46,621 nt of DNA from Bradyrhizobium sp. GTDB lineage: Bacteria; Pseudomonadota; Alphaproteobacteria; Rhizobiales; Xanthobacteraceae. The notes below the pieces were generated by a model. That model did not search any database. It had not been told where the DNA came from and was given only the letters and a program-made list of their open reading frames with translations. A program made the position numbers and the translations under genes. The stretch lies in assembly GCF_030697065.1 (NCBI RefSeq), contig NZ_JAUYQU010000057.1:1-46621 (forward strand), read 5' to 3'. Position 1 is the stretch's first letter. The number at the start of each line of letters is the position of its first letter. Shown here piece after piece: positions 31,719 through 41,862 of the stretch.

Positions 31719-32792
31719 ATGACGGAAGAAAAGACCAAATTGCTGAAGTCGCTGGCGATCGACCGCAGCGCGAGCGCGGAACCGGTTGCATCCGGCGGCC
31801 GGTCCCGCTGGCCGCTCGCGGCGGGCGCTGGCGTTATTGTCATTGCAGCGGCAATGGTGTCCGTATTCGGCTTGCCCGAATTTCACGGCTTTCGTGGCGC
31901 CGAACCCGTCGCCGCACCGTCGCCGGTAGCCGTCTCTCCGCAACCGCCGCAGCAAAGCATGGCGAAGAGAGATACCGGAGCGCTGGCCGCGTCCGGATAC
32001 GTGGTCGCCCGCCGCAAGGCCACCGTTGCCGCCGAGATTACCGGCAAGGTGGTGGAAGTCCTGATCGAGGAGGGCATGACCGTCACCGAGGGTCAGGTGG
32101 TGGCGCGGCTCGACAGTGTGCTCGCCGAATCGGACCTGGCGCTGGCGCGCTCGCGCGTCGAAGCGGCGGAGGCGGCAATCGGTGCCATCTCCGCCGATCT
32201 GGAGGATGCGACCCGGATACTTTCGCGTGTCAAGACGCTGGCGCAGAAGAATTTTGCAACCGATGCCGAACTGACCAGGGCGCAGGCGCGCGTTGGGGTG
32301 CTGAGCGCGCAGCTGCGCCAGTCGCAGTCGCAGCGCGATACTGCGCGGCTCGACGCCGAACGCAGCGCCTCGGTCCTCGACAAGTACATGATCCGTGCGC
32401 CTTTCAGCGGGGTCGTGATCGACCGCAGTGCGCAACCGGGAGAAATGATCTCGCCGATGTCGGTGGGCGGCTTCACGCGGACGGGCATCTGCACCATCGT
32501 CGATATGGATTCGATCGAGGTCGAGGTCGATGTCAACGAGGCATTCATCGGGCGCGTCGTCGCCGGCGGTCAGGTCAACGCCGTGCTGGATGCCTATCCG
32601 GACTGGTCGATACCGGCGTCCGTCATCGCCATCGTGCCGACCGCCAATCGGGAAAAGGCGACCGTCAAGGTCCGTATCCTGTTCGAGCGGAAGGACCCGC
32701 GCATCCTGCCAGATATGGCGGTGAAGGTGACATTCCTGCGCGAAGCGAACGCGGGCGCGCTGGCGCCGAACGCAACCGCTTCCGCCAACTGA
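31719..32792 (+). CDS. Efflux periplasmic adaptor (HlyD/MacA-type membrane fusion protein)
   Basis: A protein of 357 residues. One N-terminal membrane anchor (about 30-50, WPLAAGAGVIVIAAAMVSVFGL) follows a short cytoplasmic tail. A Pro-rich linker leads to the first half lipoyl domain (GYVVARRKATVAAEITGKVVEVLIEEGMTVTEGQVVARLD), a coiled-coil hairpin (about 135-215, rich in Ala/Glu/Arg), then the second lipoyl half (IRAPFSGVVIDRSAQPGEMISP) and beta-barrel. It links an inner-membrane ABC exporter to the outer membrane. The ATG at 31719 begins in a segment duplicated upstream; the frame is open further back. It heads the four-gene operon. Confidence 0.88.
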   Translation: MTEEKTKLLKSLAIDRSASAEPVASGGRSRWPLAAGAGVIVIAAAMVSVFGLPEFHGFRGAEPVAAPSPVAVSPQPPQQSMAKRDTGALAASGYVVARRKATVAAEITGKVVEVLIEEGMTVTEGQVVARLDSVLAESDLALARSRVEAAEAAIGAISADLEDATRILSRVKTLAQKNFATDAELTRAQARVGVLSAQLRQSQSQRDTARLDAERSASVLDKYMIRAPFSGVVIDRSAQPGEMISPMSVGGFTRTGICTIVDMDSIEVEVDVNEAFIGRVVAGGQVNAVLDAYPDWSIPASVIAIVPTANREKATVKVRILFERKDPRILPDMAVKVTFLREANAGALAPNATASAN

Positions 32793-32813
32793 ATTCGATC
32801 GGGGAGAACAGAA

Positions 32814-33512
32814 GTGGCGTCGGAAAATCCAATGGTTGCCCTGGCTGGCGTAAACAAGCGTTTCGTCAAGGGCAAGGAAACGATCACGATCTTCGATCAT
32901 CTCGACCTCGTCATCCCGCGCGGCGATTTCGTCGCGGTCATGGGGCCGTCCGGTTCGGGCAAGACCACGCTGCTGAACCTGCTCGGCGGGATCGATCACG
33001 CCGATGGGGGCGAGGTCCGCATCGCCGACAGCCGCATCGACGGCATGTCGGAGGGCCAGCTGGCGAACTGGCGCGCGGCCAACATCGGCTTCATTTTCCA
33101 GTTCTACAACCTGATGCCGATGCTCACCGCTGCGCAGAATGTGGAATTGCCGCTGCTGCTGACCAATCTGCGCAAAAAGGAGCGGGCGAGCCGCGTCCAG
33201 ACCGCGCTGTCGGTGGTCGGCCTGGCCGATCGCGTCAAGCATCATCCGCGCGAAATGTCGGGCGGCCAGCAGCAGCGCGTCGCCATCGCGCGCGCCATCG
33301 TGTCCGATCCGAGCCTGCTGCTGTGCGACGAACCGACCGGCGACCTCGACCGTCAATCCGCCGACGAGATTCTCTCCATCCTGCAGCTGCTCAACAAGGA
33401 ACTCGGCAAGACCATCGTGATGGTCACGCACGACCCGGCGGCGGCGCGCTATGCGCAGCGGACGCTGCGCCTCGACAAGGGCCAATTCGTCGAACAGGAG
33501 CTGGCGGCGTGA
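32814..33512 (+). CDS. ABC exporter ATP-binding protein (MacB/LolD type)
   Basis: An ATPase of 232 residues of the LolD/MacB class. Walker [19 protein letters not shown], the class signature [25 protein letters not shown] signature [15 protein letters not shown], Walker [13 protein letters not shown] and switch [12 protein letters not shown] are all intact. It starts at GTG 32814 with GGGGAGAACAGAA upstream; an ATG six codons later is possible. Its stop overlaps the GTG of the first permease. It powers mechanotransmission by the two FtsX-type permeases rather than import. Confidence 0.92.
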   Translation: MASENPMVALAGVNKRFVKGKETITIFDHLDLVIPRGDFVAVMGPSGSGKTTLLNLLGGIDHADGGEVRIADSRIDGMSEGQLANWRAANIGFIFQFYNLMPMLTAAQNVELPLLLTNLRKKERASRVQTALSVVGLADRVKHHPREMSGGQQQRVAIARAIVSDPSLLLCDEPTGDLDRQSADEILSILQLLNKELGKTIVMVTHDPAAARYAQRTLRLDKGQFVEQELAA

Positions 33513-34669
33513 ACGACTTCGACCTGGTGCGGAAAAACCTGTTCCGCCGCAAACTGCGCGCGATATTGATGATCGTGTCGATCCTGATCGCGTTCATGAT
33601 CTTCGGCGTGCTCGCCGGATTCTACCGCGCCTTCACGGCCGGCGAGGACCGCGCCGCCGCCGATCGTCTCATCACCGTCAACAAGATCAACTTCACCCAG
33701 CCGCTGCCGATCGCCTATTTCAATCGCGTGCGCGCGATGGAAGGGGTGCGGCAAGTGACCTTCGCCAACTGGTTCGGCGGATACTACCAGGAGCCGAAAA
33801 ATTTCGTGATGTCGCTGGCGATCGAACCGGCGACCTATTTCGATGTCTACCGCAGCGAATTCGAGGTCTCGCCCGAGCAGCTTCAGGCCTTTGTCCGTGA
33901 CCGCGGCAGCGCGGTGGTCGGTGAATCGCTGGCAAAAAAATGGGGCTGGAAGGTCGGCGACCGTGTGCCGCTTGCGAGCAATATCTTCACCCAGCGCAGC
34001 GGCGGGCATACCTGGGACTTCACCATCGCCGGCATCGTCAAGGGCAAGGCGGAGCACGTCGACACCAACTTCATGCTGTTTCAGTACGCCTATTTCGACG
34101 AGACCCGCTCGTTCGGCAAGGACACCATCGGCTGGATGATTCTCCAGACCGACTCGCCCGCGAACAACGACCGCGTCGCAAAAGCCATCGATGCGATGTT
34201 CGCCAATTCGACCGCGGAGACCTCGACCGATACCGAAAAGGCCTTCGGCAAGGCGTTCGCGGCCCAGTTCGGCAACATCGCCCTGATCGTGTTCCTGGTG
34301 GTCGGCGCCGCCTTCGTCACCATCCTGATGATCGTCGGCAACACCATGGCGCTGTCGATACGGGAACGTACCAGGGAGATCGGCGTGCTGAAGACGCTCG
34401 GCTTCTCGGGCGGGCGGATTTTGCGGATGGTGCTGGGCGAATCGGTGTTGCTGGCGCTGCTCGGCGGTTTGCCGGGCCTGGCGATCGCCGCGCTGATCAC
34501 GATGGCGTTGCGCGAAAGCCTGTCCAGTATCGCGCCGGCCTTCGCCGTGTCGCCGGTCATCGCGCTGCAGGGCGTGGCACTGATGATCGCGCTGGGCCTG
34601 ATCACGGGAATCATTCCGGCGCTCAATGCCATGCGGCTCAAAATCGCAACCGCGCTCGGACGGGGATAA
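33509..34669 (+). CDS. ABC exporter permease with FtsX/MacB-PCD domains, first
   Basis: An inner-membrane protein of 386 residues. TM1 (about 18-40, ILMIVSILIAFMIFGVLAGF) is followed by a large periplasmic MacB-PCD domain (about 41-260), then three helices with the FtsX signature around SIRERTREIGVLKTLGFSGGRILRMVLGESVLLALLGG and a C-terminal IPALNAMRLKIATAL. It begins at GTG 33509 in a GTGA overlap with the ATPase stop. It probably forms a heterodimer with the next gene product. The substrate of such exporters (lipids, lipoproteins, peptides, macrolides) cannot be told. Confidence 0.9.
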   Translation: MNDFDLVRKNLFRRKLRAILMIVSILIAFMIFGVLAGFYRAFTAGEDRAAADRLITVNKINFTQPLPIAYFNRVRAMEGVRQVTFANWFGGYYQEPKNFVMSLAIEPATYFDVYRSEFEVSPEQLQAFVRDRGSAVVGESLAKKWGWKVGDRVPLASNIFTQRSGGHTWDFTIAGIVKGKAEHVDTNFMLFQYAYFDETRSFGKDTIGWMILQTDSPANNDRVAKAIDAMFANSTAETSTDTEKAFGKAFAAQFGNIALIVFLVVGAAFVTILMIVGNTMALSIRERTREIGVLKTLGFSGGRILRMVLGESVLLALLGGLPGLAIAALITMALRESLSSIAPAFAVSPVIALQGVALMIALGLITGIIPALNAMRLKIATALGRG

Positions 34670-34671
34670 TC

Positions 34672-35859
34672 ATGCGCTCGCTCTTGCTGCAGGTCATGGC
34701 GGTCACCTCGATCAATCTCAGGAGCATGGGGCAGCGCCGCTGGCTGTCGCTGTCGACCGTGATCGCGGTCGCGCTTGTCGTGGTCGTGCTGCTCGCCTTT
34801 CTGGCGATGGCCAACGGGTTCCAGCGCACCATTGCCGGAGCGGGCACCGATGACATCGCCATCGTGCTTCGGGCCGGCTCGCAGGCGGAGATCAACAGCA
34901 CGGTGAGCCGCGACCAGGTGCGTCTGATCGAGGATGGGCCCGGCATCGCGCGAGGCAGTGACGGCAAGCCGCTGATCTCGCCCGAACTTTATCTCGTGGT
35001 CGACGGCCTCAAGCGTTCCACCAGAACCAAGGCCAACCTGCCGCTGCGCGGAATCGGCGACCAGGGCGCGACGCTGCGCAAGGGGGTTGCCATCACCTCC
35101 GGCCGCATGTTCAGCCGCGGCAGCAACGAGGTCGTGGTCGGCAAGGCGCTGTTGCGGGAATTCGAGGAGTTCGAACTCGGCAGCACGGTCGCGTTCGGCG
35201 CCACACGCTGGACCGTGGTTGGCGTGTTCGAAGCCGGCGGCAGCGTGTTCGAATCGGAGATCTGGGCGGACCTGCCGGTGGTGCAGAGCCTGTTCAACCG
35301 CAACAATATCGTGCAGACCGTGCGCGCGCGCCTCACCGCCCCGGCGGCGCTGAACGAGCTGAAGAGCTACAGCGACAACGATCCGCGGCTGAAGCTCGAC
35401 GTCAAATCGGAAGCCGCCTACTTCGCCGAACAGGCGTCGCAAACCTCGGACCTGATCCAGAAGCTCGGCTGGCCGCTGGCGATCGCGATGGCGCTCGGCG
35501 CGCTCGCCGGCGCGCTCAACACCATGTACTCCTCCGTGGCGGCCCGCGCGACGGAAATAGCGACGCTGCGCGCCATCGGTTTCGGCGGCTTTCCGGCCTT
35601 CGTCGGCACGCTCGCGGAATCGCTGACGCTGGCGGCGATCGGCGGGCTGCTCGGCGCCGCCGCGACCTATCTGATCTTTGATGGCGTGACGGCTTCGACG
35701 CTGGGCGGAAACTTCACCCAGGTGGTATTCGACTTCAAGCTCTCGGGATGGCTGATCGCCGAGGGTGTCGGGCTGGCGCTGGTGGTCGGATTGATCGGCG
35801 GACTGTTTCCGGCGATCCGCGCGGCGCGAATGCCGATCGTTGCGGGACTGTACGCGTGA
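34672..35859 (+). CDS. ABC exporter permease with FtsX/MacB-PCD domains, second
   Basis: The partner permease of 395 residues: TM1 (about 24-46, LSLSTVIAVALVVVVLLAFLAM), a periplasmic domain (about 47-265) with GIGDQGATLRKGVAITSGRMFSRGSNEVVVGKALL and WTVVGVFEAGGSVFESEIW, as in MacB/LolC-E proteins, then three helices with ARATEIATLRAIGFGGFPAFVGTLAESLTLAAIGG and the ending LFPAIRAARMPIVAGL. ATG at 34672 is two bases after the preceding stop. It is the last gene of the exporter operon. Confidence 0.9.
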   Translation: MRSLLLQVMAVTSINLRSMGQRRWLSLSTVIAVALVVVVLLAFLAMANGFQRTIAGAGTDDIAIVLRAGSQAEINSTVSRDQVRLIEDGPGIARGSDGKPLISPELYLVVDGLKRSTRTKANLPLRGIGDQGATLRKGVAITSGRMFSRGSNEVVVGKALLREFEEFELGSTVAFGATRWTVVGVFEAGGSVFESEIWADLPVVQSLFNRNNIVQTVRARLTAPAALNELKSYSDNDPRLKLDVKSEAAYFAEQASQTSDLIQKLGWPLAIAMALGALAGALNTMYSSVAARATEIATLRAIGFGGFPAFVGTLAESLTLAAIGGLLGAAATYLIFDGVTASTLGGNFTQVVFDFKLSGWLIAEGVGLALVVGLIGGLFPAIRAARMPIVAGLYA

Positions 35860-36181
35860 TCGTTCGCCCGCGAATGCCTTTGTTCCCGGGCAGGTTGACG
35901 GCGCGCGGCGATTCGAAGCGTGAAAACAGCGGCCGGATGGATGGCCCGGCACGGGCCGTCAAGCCCGTAATAATCTTGCCGTAGCGCATTGTGGCCAATA
36001 GGATGCCGGTTCGGCCGCCGGCATAATCAAAAAGAACGGCGGCATACCAGGCACTGGAGGGTTCCTGGGCATCGGCAACGACGAAACGACATCGTCGATT
36101 TGCGCCGACCCCGCTTCGCGGGCGAGGACGGATCGTGGATGTCGACGAGGCGCTGACGGTGCGGTTTCGGGGGGAAAGCGG
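35860..36181. other. Intergenic region between exporter and peptide-type importer
   Basis: No supportable gene. It holds short palindromes (CCGGTTCGGCCGCCGGC near 36008-36024; CCCGC/GCGGG near 36111-36123) and, at its end, the strong ribosome binding site GGGGGGAAAG for the importer ATPase. No T-run terminator was seen. Confidence 0.4.
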
Positions 36182-38242
36182 TTGAGCGTTGCCGATACGA
36201 GCGATGATTTGCGTGCACTGCGGGACGCACGGCCGGAGGTGGCTGCGCCGCTGCTCGAGGTCGATGACCTGCATACCCAGTTCGCCACCGCACGCGGCAT
36301 CGTTCGCGCGGTAGAGGGCGTCAGCTTCACCGTTGATCGCGGCGAAGTGGTCGCCATCGTCGGTGAGTCCGGGTCCGGCAAGTCGGTAACCGCGCTCTCG
36401 ATCATGCGGCTGCTGCCGCGCCTCACCGGAAAAATTCCGAAAGGCCGGATCATGTTCGACGGCCGCTCGCTGCTCGATCTCGACGACGAGCAGATGCGCC
36501 AGATTCGCGGCCGCGACATTTCGATGATCTTCCAGGAACCCATGACATCCCTGAATCCGATCCTGACGATTGGACTTCAGATCAAGGAGCCGTTGCAAAT
36601 CCATCTCGGCATGACCGACAAGGAAGCGCAGGATCGCTCCATCGAGCTGCTGCAGCTTGTCGGTATCACCGACCCCGAGCGCCGGCTCGATCAGTATCCG
36701 CATCAATTCTCCGGAGGAATGCGTCAGCGGGTGATGATCGCGATCGGGCTGGCCTGCAATCCCAAGCTCATTATCGCCGACGAACCGACCACCGCACTCG
36801 ACGTCACCATTCAGGCGCAGATTCTCGAGCTGATGAAGAATTTGTCGCGCCAGCTCGATATCGCGCTCATCATCATCACCCACAATCTCGGTGTCGTCGC
36901 ACGCTACGCCGACCGGGTCCTCGTCATGTATGCCGCGCGCGTGGCCGAGCAGGGGGCGGCCGAAGCGGTGTTCCACGACCCGCGTCATCCCTACAGCATG
37001 GGCCTGCTGCGCTCGGTGCCGCGGCTCGACCGCCCGCGCGGCGGCAAGCTGGAAACCATCGAGGGCCTGCCGCCGAATCTGGCGGATGCCTCGACCGCCT
37101 GCCGTTTCGCGCCCCGCTGTCCCTTTCGCATCGCGGTCTGCGACCAGGAGCCGCCGCTGTTCGTCACCGATACCGGCAGCCTTTCGCGCTGTCACCGGCA
37201 CGAGGAGATCGCCTCCGGCAAGATCACCTGGTCGGCCGCCGGCGGCGCCGGATTGAACTTCGCCGCCAACACGACGGCGCCGGTGTTGTCGGTGCGCAAC
37301 TTGACCAAGAATTTCGCCGCCGCCGGCGGCCTGCGCAGTTCCGCCGGCACGGTGCGCGCGGTGCAGGACGTCTCCTTCGACATCTATCCCGGCGAAACGC
37401 TCGGGCTGGTCGGCGAATCCGGCTGCGGCAAGACCACCGTCGGCCGGCTGATCCTGCGCCTGGAAGAGCCGACCTCGGGCGAGATTCATTTCGAGGGCGT
37501 CAACCTGTCGACCGCCTCGCCGGCGGAACTCAAGGCGATGCGCCGCAAGGTGCAGGTGATCTTTCAGGATCCGTACTCATCGCTCAATCCGCGCATGACC
37601 GTCGGCCAGATCATCGGCGAGCCGCTGCACGTTTACAAAATCGTCGACGGACGCGGGCAGGTCGAGGCGCGCGTCGCCGAATTGCTGGAGAATGTCGGGC
37701 TGCGGCCGGAAATGGCCGAACGCTATCCGCATCAGCTTTCCGGTGGACAACGCCAGCGCGTCGGTATCGCGCGCGCGCTGGCGATGGAGCCCTCATTCAT
37801 CGTATGCGACGAGGCGGTATCGGCGCTCGACGTTTCGATCCAGGGCCAGATCATCAATCTGCTCGAGGAGTTGCAGCGCAAGTTCAAGCTCGCCTTCCTG
37901 TTCATCGCCCACGACCTGGCTGTCGTGCGCCACATCTCCGCCCGCGTGGTCGTGATGTATTTCGGCCGGATCATGGAAGTCGCGGACCGCGACACGATCT
38001 ACGGGGGATCCCTGCATCCCTATACCAGGGTCCTGCTGGACGCCGCGCCGGTGCCGGATCCCTCGATCGAAAAGCAGCGTGAGCCGCGCCTGATCAAGGG
38101 CGAACTGCCGAGCCATCTGGCGCCGCCGACAGGATGCGTCTTCAGCACGCGCTGCCCGCAGGTCAGCCAGGAATGCCGGGAGGTGGTTCCGCCCCTCGAG
38201 GAAAAGAGACCGGGGCACTTTGCGGCCTGCATCAAGGTCTGA
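36182..38242 (+). CDS. Peptide/nickel-type ABC importer ATPase, two-domain (DppD-DppF fusion)
   Basis: A protein of 686 residues carrying both ATPases of a peptide-type importer. Domain 1 (about 25-345): Walker [31 protein letters not shown], Walker [13 protein letters not shown], switch [11 protein letters not shown], then the oligopeptide C-terminal region with a Cys cluster ([19 protein letters not shown]) that in relatives binds an Fe-S cluster. Domain 2 (about 365-685): [62 protein letters not shown] and a second cluster [14 protein letters not shown]. It starts at TTG 36182 with GGGGGGAAAG seven bases upstream; there is no early ATG. Such fused ATPases are common in rhizobia. Confidence 0.92.
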   Translation: MSVADTSDDLRALRDARPEVAAPLLEVDDLHTQFATARGIVRAVEGVSFTVDRGEVVAIVGESGSGKSVTALSIMRLLPRLTGKIPKGRIMFDGRSLLDLDDEQMRQIRGRDISMIFQEPMTSLNPILTIGLQIKEPLQIHLGMTDKEAQDRSIELLQLVGITDPERRLDQYPHQFSGGMRQRVMIAIGLACNPKLIIADEPTTALDVTIQAQILELMKNLSRQLDIALIIITHNLGVVARYADRVLVMYAARVAEQGAAEAVFHDPRHPYSMGLLRSVPRLDRPRGGKLETIEGLPPNLADASTACRFAPRCPFRIAVCDQEPPLFVTDTGSLSRCHRHEEIASGKITWSAAGGAGLNFAANTTAPVLSVRNLTKNFAAAGGLRSSAGTVRAVQDVSFDIYPGETLGLVGESGCGKTTVGRLILRLEEPTSGEIHFEGVNLSTASPAELKAMRRKVQVIFQDPYSSLNPRMTVGQIIGEPLHVYKIVDGRGQVEARVAELLENVGLRPEMAERYPHQLSGGQRQRVGIARALAMEPSFIVCDEAVSALDVSIQGQIINLLEELQRKFKLAFLFIAHDLAVVRHISARVVVMYFGRIMEVADRDTIYGGSLHPYTRVLLDAAPVPDPSIEKQREPRLIKGELPSHLAPPTGCVFSTRCPQVSQECREVVPPLEEKRPGHFAACIKV

Positions 38243-38312
38243 CGGCCAGCGCTTGAGAACCGGGAAGACGACCCAATAAACCAAGAAGACGATCACACAG
38301 GGAGGATATGCG

Positions 38313-39926
38313 ATGAAGATAACGAGAAGGACGGCCTTGCAAGGTACTGCCGGAGCGCTCGCCCTCGGTTTGGGCGGGTTCAATTTCGACTTCACCAGGG
38401 CCACGGCGCAGGCGCCCGCGGTCAAGCGCGGCGGCAATTTGAACTTCGCGATCAGCGCCGAGGCGCCGCATTACGATCCGCACGCCAGCGATACCTACGC
38501 CACGCTGCATCTGGCGGCGCCGTTCTATTCGACGCTGCTGCGCTTCAACCTGTCGAAGTTCCCGGCGCTCGAAGGCGATCTGGCGCAGTCCTGGACCGCG
38601 GCGCCCGATCTCATGACCTATACGTTCAAGCTGCATCCGAACGTCAAGTTCGCCGACGGCACGACACTCACCTCGGCGGACGTGAAGGCGACCTACGATC
38701 GCATGCGCGACCCGCCGCAGGGCGTGGTCTCGACGCGCAAGGCGACCTTCGCCGACATCGGTTCGATCGAGACCCCGGATCCGCTCACCGTCGTCTTCAA
38801 GATGAAGGCGGTCAACGCGGCGATGCTCGAACACTTCGCTTCGCCGTGGAACGTGATCTACGCCGCCAAGGACCTCGCCGAGAATCCGGCCCTTCCGCGC
38901 ACCAAGATCAACGGCACCGGGCCGTTCACCTTTGTCGAGCACGTCAAGGGCAGCCACATCGCCGGCAAGAAGAACGAGAACTACTTCAAGAAGGGTTTTC
39001 CCTATCTCGACGGCTTCAAGGGCATCTTCACCCTGCAGGCCGCCGCGATGCTCAACGCCGTGCAGGGCGGGCAGGTGCTGGGCGAGTTCCGCGGCATCTC
39101 GCCGGCGGAGCGCGACCGCCTGGTGCAGACCATGGGCGACAAGATCCGGATCGAGGAGTCGAGCTGGACGCTCAATCTTCTGGTCTGTTTCAACGTCGAC
39201 AAGAAGCCGTTCGACGACGTGCGCGTGCGCAAGGCGCTGCTGATGGCGATCGACCGCTGGGGCGGCAGCCAGGGCCTGTCGAAGATCTCCACGCTGCGTT
39301 CGGTCGGCGGCGTCGTTCGTCCCGGCTCGCCCTATGCGACGCCGGAAGCCGAACTGGTGAAACTGCCGGGGTTCTCGAAGGACATCAAGAAATCACGCGA
39401 GGAGGCGAAGAAGCTGCTGAAGGAAGCGGGCCATGAAAACCTGTCCTTCGTGCTGTGGAACCGCAACCTCGCGATGCCCTACACGCCGGCCGGAATCTTC
39501 CTGGTCGACCAGTGGCGGCAGATCGGGGTTACGGTCGAGCACAAGCAGTCCGACACCGGCGCGTATCTCGCGACCATGAACGCCGGCAATCACGACGTGG
39601 CGATCGACTTCTCCAACCTGTTCATGGACGATACCAGCCTCGGTCTCGCCAAGTACCTCTCGGTCACGCGTTCGCCGGAAAACCGCTCGCGTTCGAAGGA
39701 CGAGGCGCTCGACAAGCTTTATGACGATCACATGCGCGAACGCGATCCGGCGAAGCGCAAGGCGATCGTTCGCGCTTTCGAGAAGCGCCTGTTCGAGCAG
39801 GGCTACCAGCAGCCGCTGCTGTGGTGGCACCGCATCGTGCCGACCCACAAGACGCTGATGGGCTGGAAAATGTCGCCGAGCCACAATCTCGGTCAGCAGC
39901 TCGAGGACGTCTGGATCAACGCTTAG
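38313..39926 (+). CDS. Peptide-type ABC transporter substrate-binding protein (Tat-type signal)
   Basis: A family-5 extracellular binding protein of 537 residues. The N-terminus MKITRRTALQGTAGALALG has a twin-arginine-like motif, so export of the folded protein by Tat is likely; cleavage is near TAQA. Family blocks are LNFAISAEAPHYDPHASDTYATLHLAAPFYSTLLRF, YTFKLHPNVKFADGTTLTSADVKATYDRM, VRKALLMAIDRW and EAKKLLKEAGHENLSF. GGGAGGATATGCG precedes the ATG. It follows the ATPase gene and precedes the permeases. Family members bind peptides, opines, nickel, glycosides or polyamine-like cations; the downstream genes favour an amine or amide ligand (inference). Confidence 0.92.
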   Translation: MKITRRTALQGTAGALALGLGGFNFDFTRATAQAPAVKRGGNLNFAISAEAPHYDPHASDTYATLHLAAPFYSTLLRFNLSKFPALEGDLAQSWTAAPDLMTYTFKLHPNVKFADGTTLTSADVKATYDRMRDPPQGVVSTRKATFADIGSIETPDPLTVVFKMKAVNAAMLEHFASPWNVIYAAKDLAENPALPRTKINGTGPFTFVEHVKGSHIAGKKNENYFKKGFPYLDGFKGIFTLQAAAMLNAVQGGQVLGEFRGISPAERDRLVQTMGDKIRIEESSWTLNLLVCFNVDKKPFDDVRVRKALLMAIDRWGGSQGLSKISTLRSVGGVVRPGSPYATPEAELVKLPGFSKDIKKSREEAKKLLKEAGHENLSFVLWNRNLAMPYTPAGIFLVDQWRQIGVTVEHKQSDTGAYLATMNAGNHDVAIDFSNLFMDDTSLGLAKYLSVTRSPENRSRSKDEALDKLYDDHMRERDPAKRKAIVRAFEKRLFEQGYQQPLLWWHRIVPTHKTLMGWKMSPSHNLGQQLEDVWINA

Positions 39927-39941
39927 GCAACAGCCTCACTT

Positions 39942-39969
39942 GCCTCTCCCCGCCCCGGCGGGGAGAGGC
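39942..39969 (+). promoter_or_regulatory. Intercistronic 13-bp stem-loop after the binding-protein gene
   Basis: GCCTCTCCCCGCC (39942-39954) pairs perfectly with GGCGGGGAGAGGC (39957-39969) around CC. No T-run follows. As in the CUT1 operon it sits just after the binding-protein stop and probably protects that mRNA segment. The sequence also looks like a widespread REP-like palindrome. Confidence 0.75.
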
Positions 39970-39983
39970 CGCAAAGGGATTCC

Positions 39984-40940
39984 ATGCTTCGCTACACCAT
40001 CAATCGCGTCCTGCTGATGATCCCGACCCTTATCGGGGTCGCAGTGCTCGTGTTCTTCCTGCTGCGCGTCGTACCCGGCGACATCGTCGAGATCAAGCTG
40101 CGGGGCGACGGCGGCAGCGTCACGCAGGAAACCATCGACATGGAGCGCAAGCGGCTCGGGCTGGACCGGCCGCTGCTGACCCAGTTCGGCGACTGGATGG
40201 TGGGCATGGCCACGCTCGACTTCGGCAACTCGATGTGGACCGAGCGGCCGGTGGTGACCGAGATCGCCGGCCGCCTCGAACTGTCGCTGCAGGTCGCCAT
40301 CATGGCGACCTTTGTCGCGGTTCTGCTCGCCATTCCCATGGGGACCATGGCGGCGCTGTTCCGCGACAGCTGGATCGATTACGCGGTGCGGATTCTGACC
40401 ATCGGCGGCCTGTCAATTCCGTCGTTCTGGTTCGGCATGCTGATCATGCTGACCTTGCTGGCCCTGTTCAACTGGCTGCCACCGATCACGTTCACGCCGA
40501 TCTATGTCGATCCGATCGCCAACCTCACGCAACTGATCTGGCCGGCTCTGGCGGTCGGCTACCGCTATTGCGCGGTGGTGGCCCGCATGATCCGTTCTTC
40601 GCTGCTCGAGGTGATGAACGAGGACTACATCCGCACCGCGCGCGCCAAGGGCGTCTATGAGCGGCTCGTGATCTCGCGGCACGCGCTGCGCAACGCGCTG
40701 CTGCCGGCCATCACCGTCATCGGGCTGGAGTTCACCTTCCTGATCGGCGGCCTGGTCGTCACCGAGCAGGTGTTCAATCTCAACGGCATCGGCCAGCTGT
40801 TCGTCCAGAGCGTGTCGCGCAACGACTTCACGCTGATCCAGGGCATGGTGATGCTGATCGCCGCCTTCTACGTGTTCGTCAATCTCGTGATCGATCTGCT
40901 CTATGCCGTGTTCGATCCGCGAATCCGGTACAACGCATGA
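39984..40940 (+). CDS. Peptide-type ABC transporter permease (DppB type)
   Basis: An inner-membrane protein of 318 residues with six helices. It starts MLRYTINRVLLMIPTLIGVAVLVFFLLRVVPGD, the DppB/OppB N-terminus, with TM1 at about 9-29. The coupling loop is YIRTARAKGVYERLVISRHALRNALLPAITVIGLEF, and it ends YAVFDPRIRY, both diagnostic. ATG at 39984 follows AAAGGGAT. Its stop overlaps the next start (ATGA). Confidence 0.93.
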   Translation: MLRYTINRVLLMIPTLIGVAVLVFFLLRVVPGDIVEIKLRGDGGSVTQETIDMERKRLGLDRPLLTQFGDWMVGMATLDFGNSMWTERPVVTEIAGRLELSLQVAIMATFVAVLLAIPMGTMAALFRDSWIDYAVRILTIGGLSIPSFWFGMLIMLTLLALFNWLPPITFTPIYVDPIANLTQLIWPALAVGYRYCAVVARMIRSSLLEVMNEDYIRTARAKGVYERLVISRHALRNALLPAITVIGLEFTFLIGGLVVTEQVFNLNGIGQLFVQSVSRNDFTLIQGMVMLIAAFYVFVNLVIDLLYAVFDPRIRYNA

Positions 40941-41830
40941 CGATGGACTCCCCGAGCCTTCCCGCCGTGAAGCCACGTCAGTCGAACGTGTATCTCGACT
41001 TCTGCCGCCAGCAGCCGCTTGGCGCCGTGAGTTTCGTCATCATCGTTCTGATGATGTTTGCGGGAATCTTCTCGCCGCTGGTGGCGCCCTACGACCCGCT
41101 GACGATCGATTTCGCCTCGCTGCTGGCGCCGCCGTCCGCCGACCACTGGTGCGGCACCGACGCCTACGGCCGCGACATCTGCTCGCGCCTGATCTACGGT
41201 TCGCGCACGGCGCTGGTGATCGGCTTTACTTCGTCCTTCGTCGGCTCGACGCTCGGCGCCATCCTCGGCATCGCCTCGGCCTATTTCGGCGGCAGGATCG
41301 ACGACTGGATTCAGCGTTTCGTCGACATCCTGCTCGCGTTCCCGCTGATCGTCCTCGCGCTGGTGGTGGTGGCGGCGTTCCGCAAGTTCTCGGTGGGCGG
41401 TGTCGACGTGAACCTGATTGTCGCCATCGCCATCCCGATCCTGCCGCGCGTCGCGCGCGTGGTGCGCTCGGCCGCGCTGTCGGTGCGCGTGATGCCCTAT
41501 GTCGATGCCGCGCGCGCCGCCGGCTACTCGCACACCCGCATCATCTTCCGGCACATGGCGCCGAACGTGGTGGCGCCCTATCTCATCATGCTGACCGCCT
41601 TCATCGCCCAGGCGATCCTGGCGGAAGCCTCGCTGTCCTTCCTCGGTCTCGGCGTGACCGAGCCGACCGCGGCTTGGGGGCTGATGCTCTCGGGCAACGC
41701 CGCCGACTTCTACCGGCAGGCGCCCTGGATGATCCTGTTCCCGGGCATCGCGATCAGCCTGGCCGTGTTCGCCTTCAACCTGTTCGGCGACAGCCTTCGC
41801 GACTTCCTCGATCCGCGTTTCAAACTATAG
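40937..41830 (+). CDS. Peptide-type ABC transporter permease (DppC type)
   Basis: The partner permease of 297 residues with six helices. DppC hallmarks are LVAPYDPLTIDFASLLAPPSADHWCGTDAYGRDICSRLIYGSRTAL, the coupling loop YVDAARAAGYSHTRIIFRHMAPNVVAPYLI, EASLSFLGLGVTEPTAAWGLML and the C-terminus GDSLRDFLDPRFK. It completes the importer with the genes before it. It is convergent with the XRE-cupin regulator (32 bases between stops). Confidence 0.93.
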   Translation: MTMDSPSLPAVKPRQSNVYLDFCRQQPLGAVSFVIIVLMMFAGIFSPLVAPYDPLTIDFASLLAPPSADHWCGTDAYGRDICSRLIYGSRTALVIGFTSSFVGSTLGAILGIASAYFGGRIDDWIQRFVDILLAFPLIVLALVVVAAFRKFSVGGVDVNLIVAIAIPILPRVARVVRSAALSVRVMPYVDAARAAGYSHTRIIFRHMAPNVVAPYLIMLTAFIAQAILAEASLSFLGLGVTEPTAAWGLMLSGNAADFYRQAPWMILFPGIAISLAVFAFNLFGDSLRDFLDPRFKL

Positions 41831-41862
41831 CGGCGCCGGCCGCGTCGCAGTCACCGCTTCCG

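Noticed and set aside
31566..35952. Long minus-strand frames opposite the export operon (about 640 and 620 codons)
   Set aside because: They are antisense shadows of the membrane fusion protein and the two permeases and lack any domain pattern.
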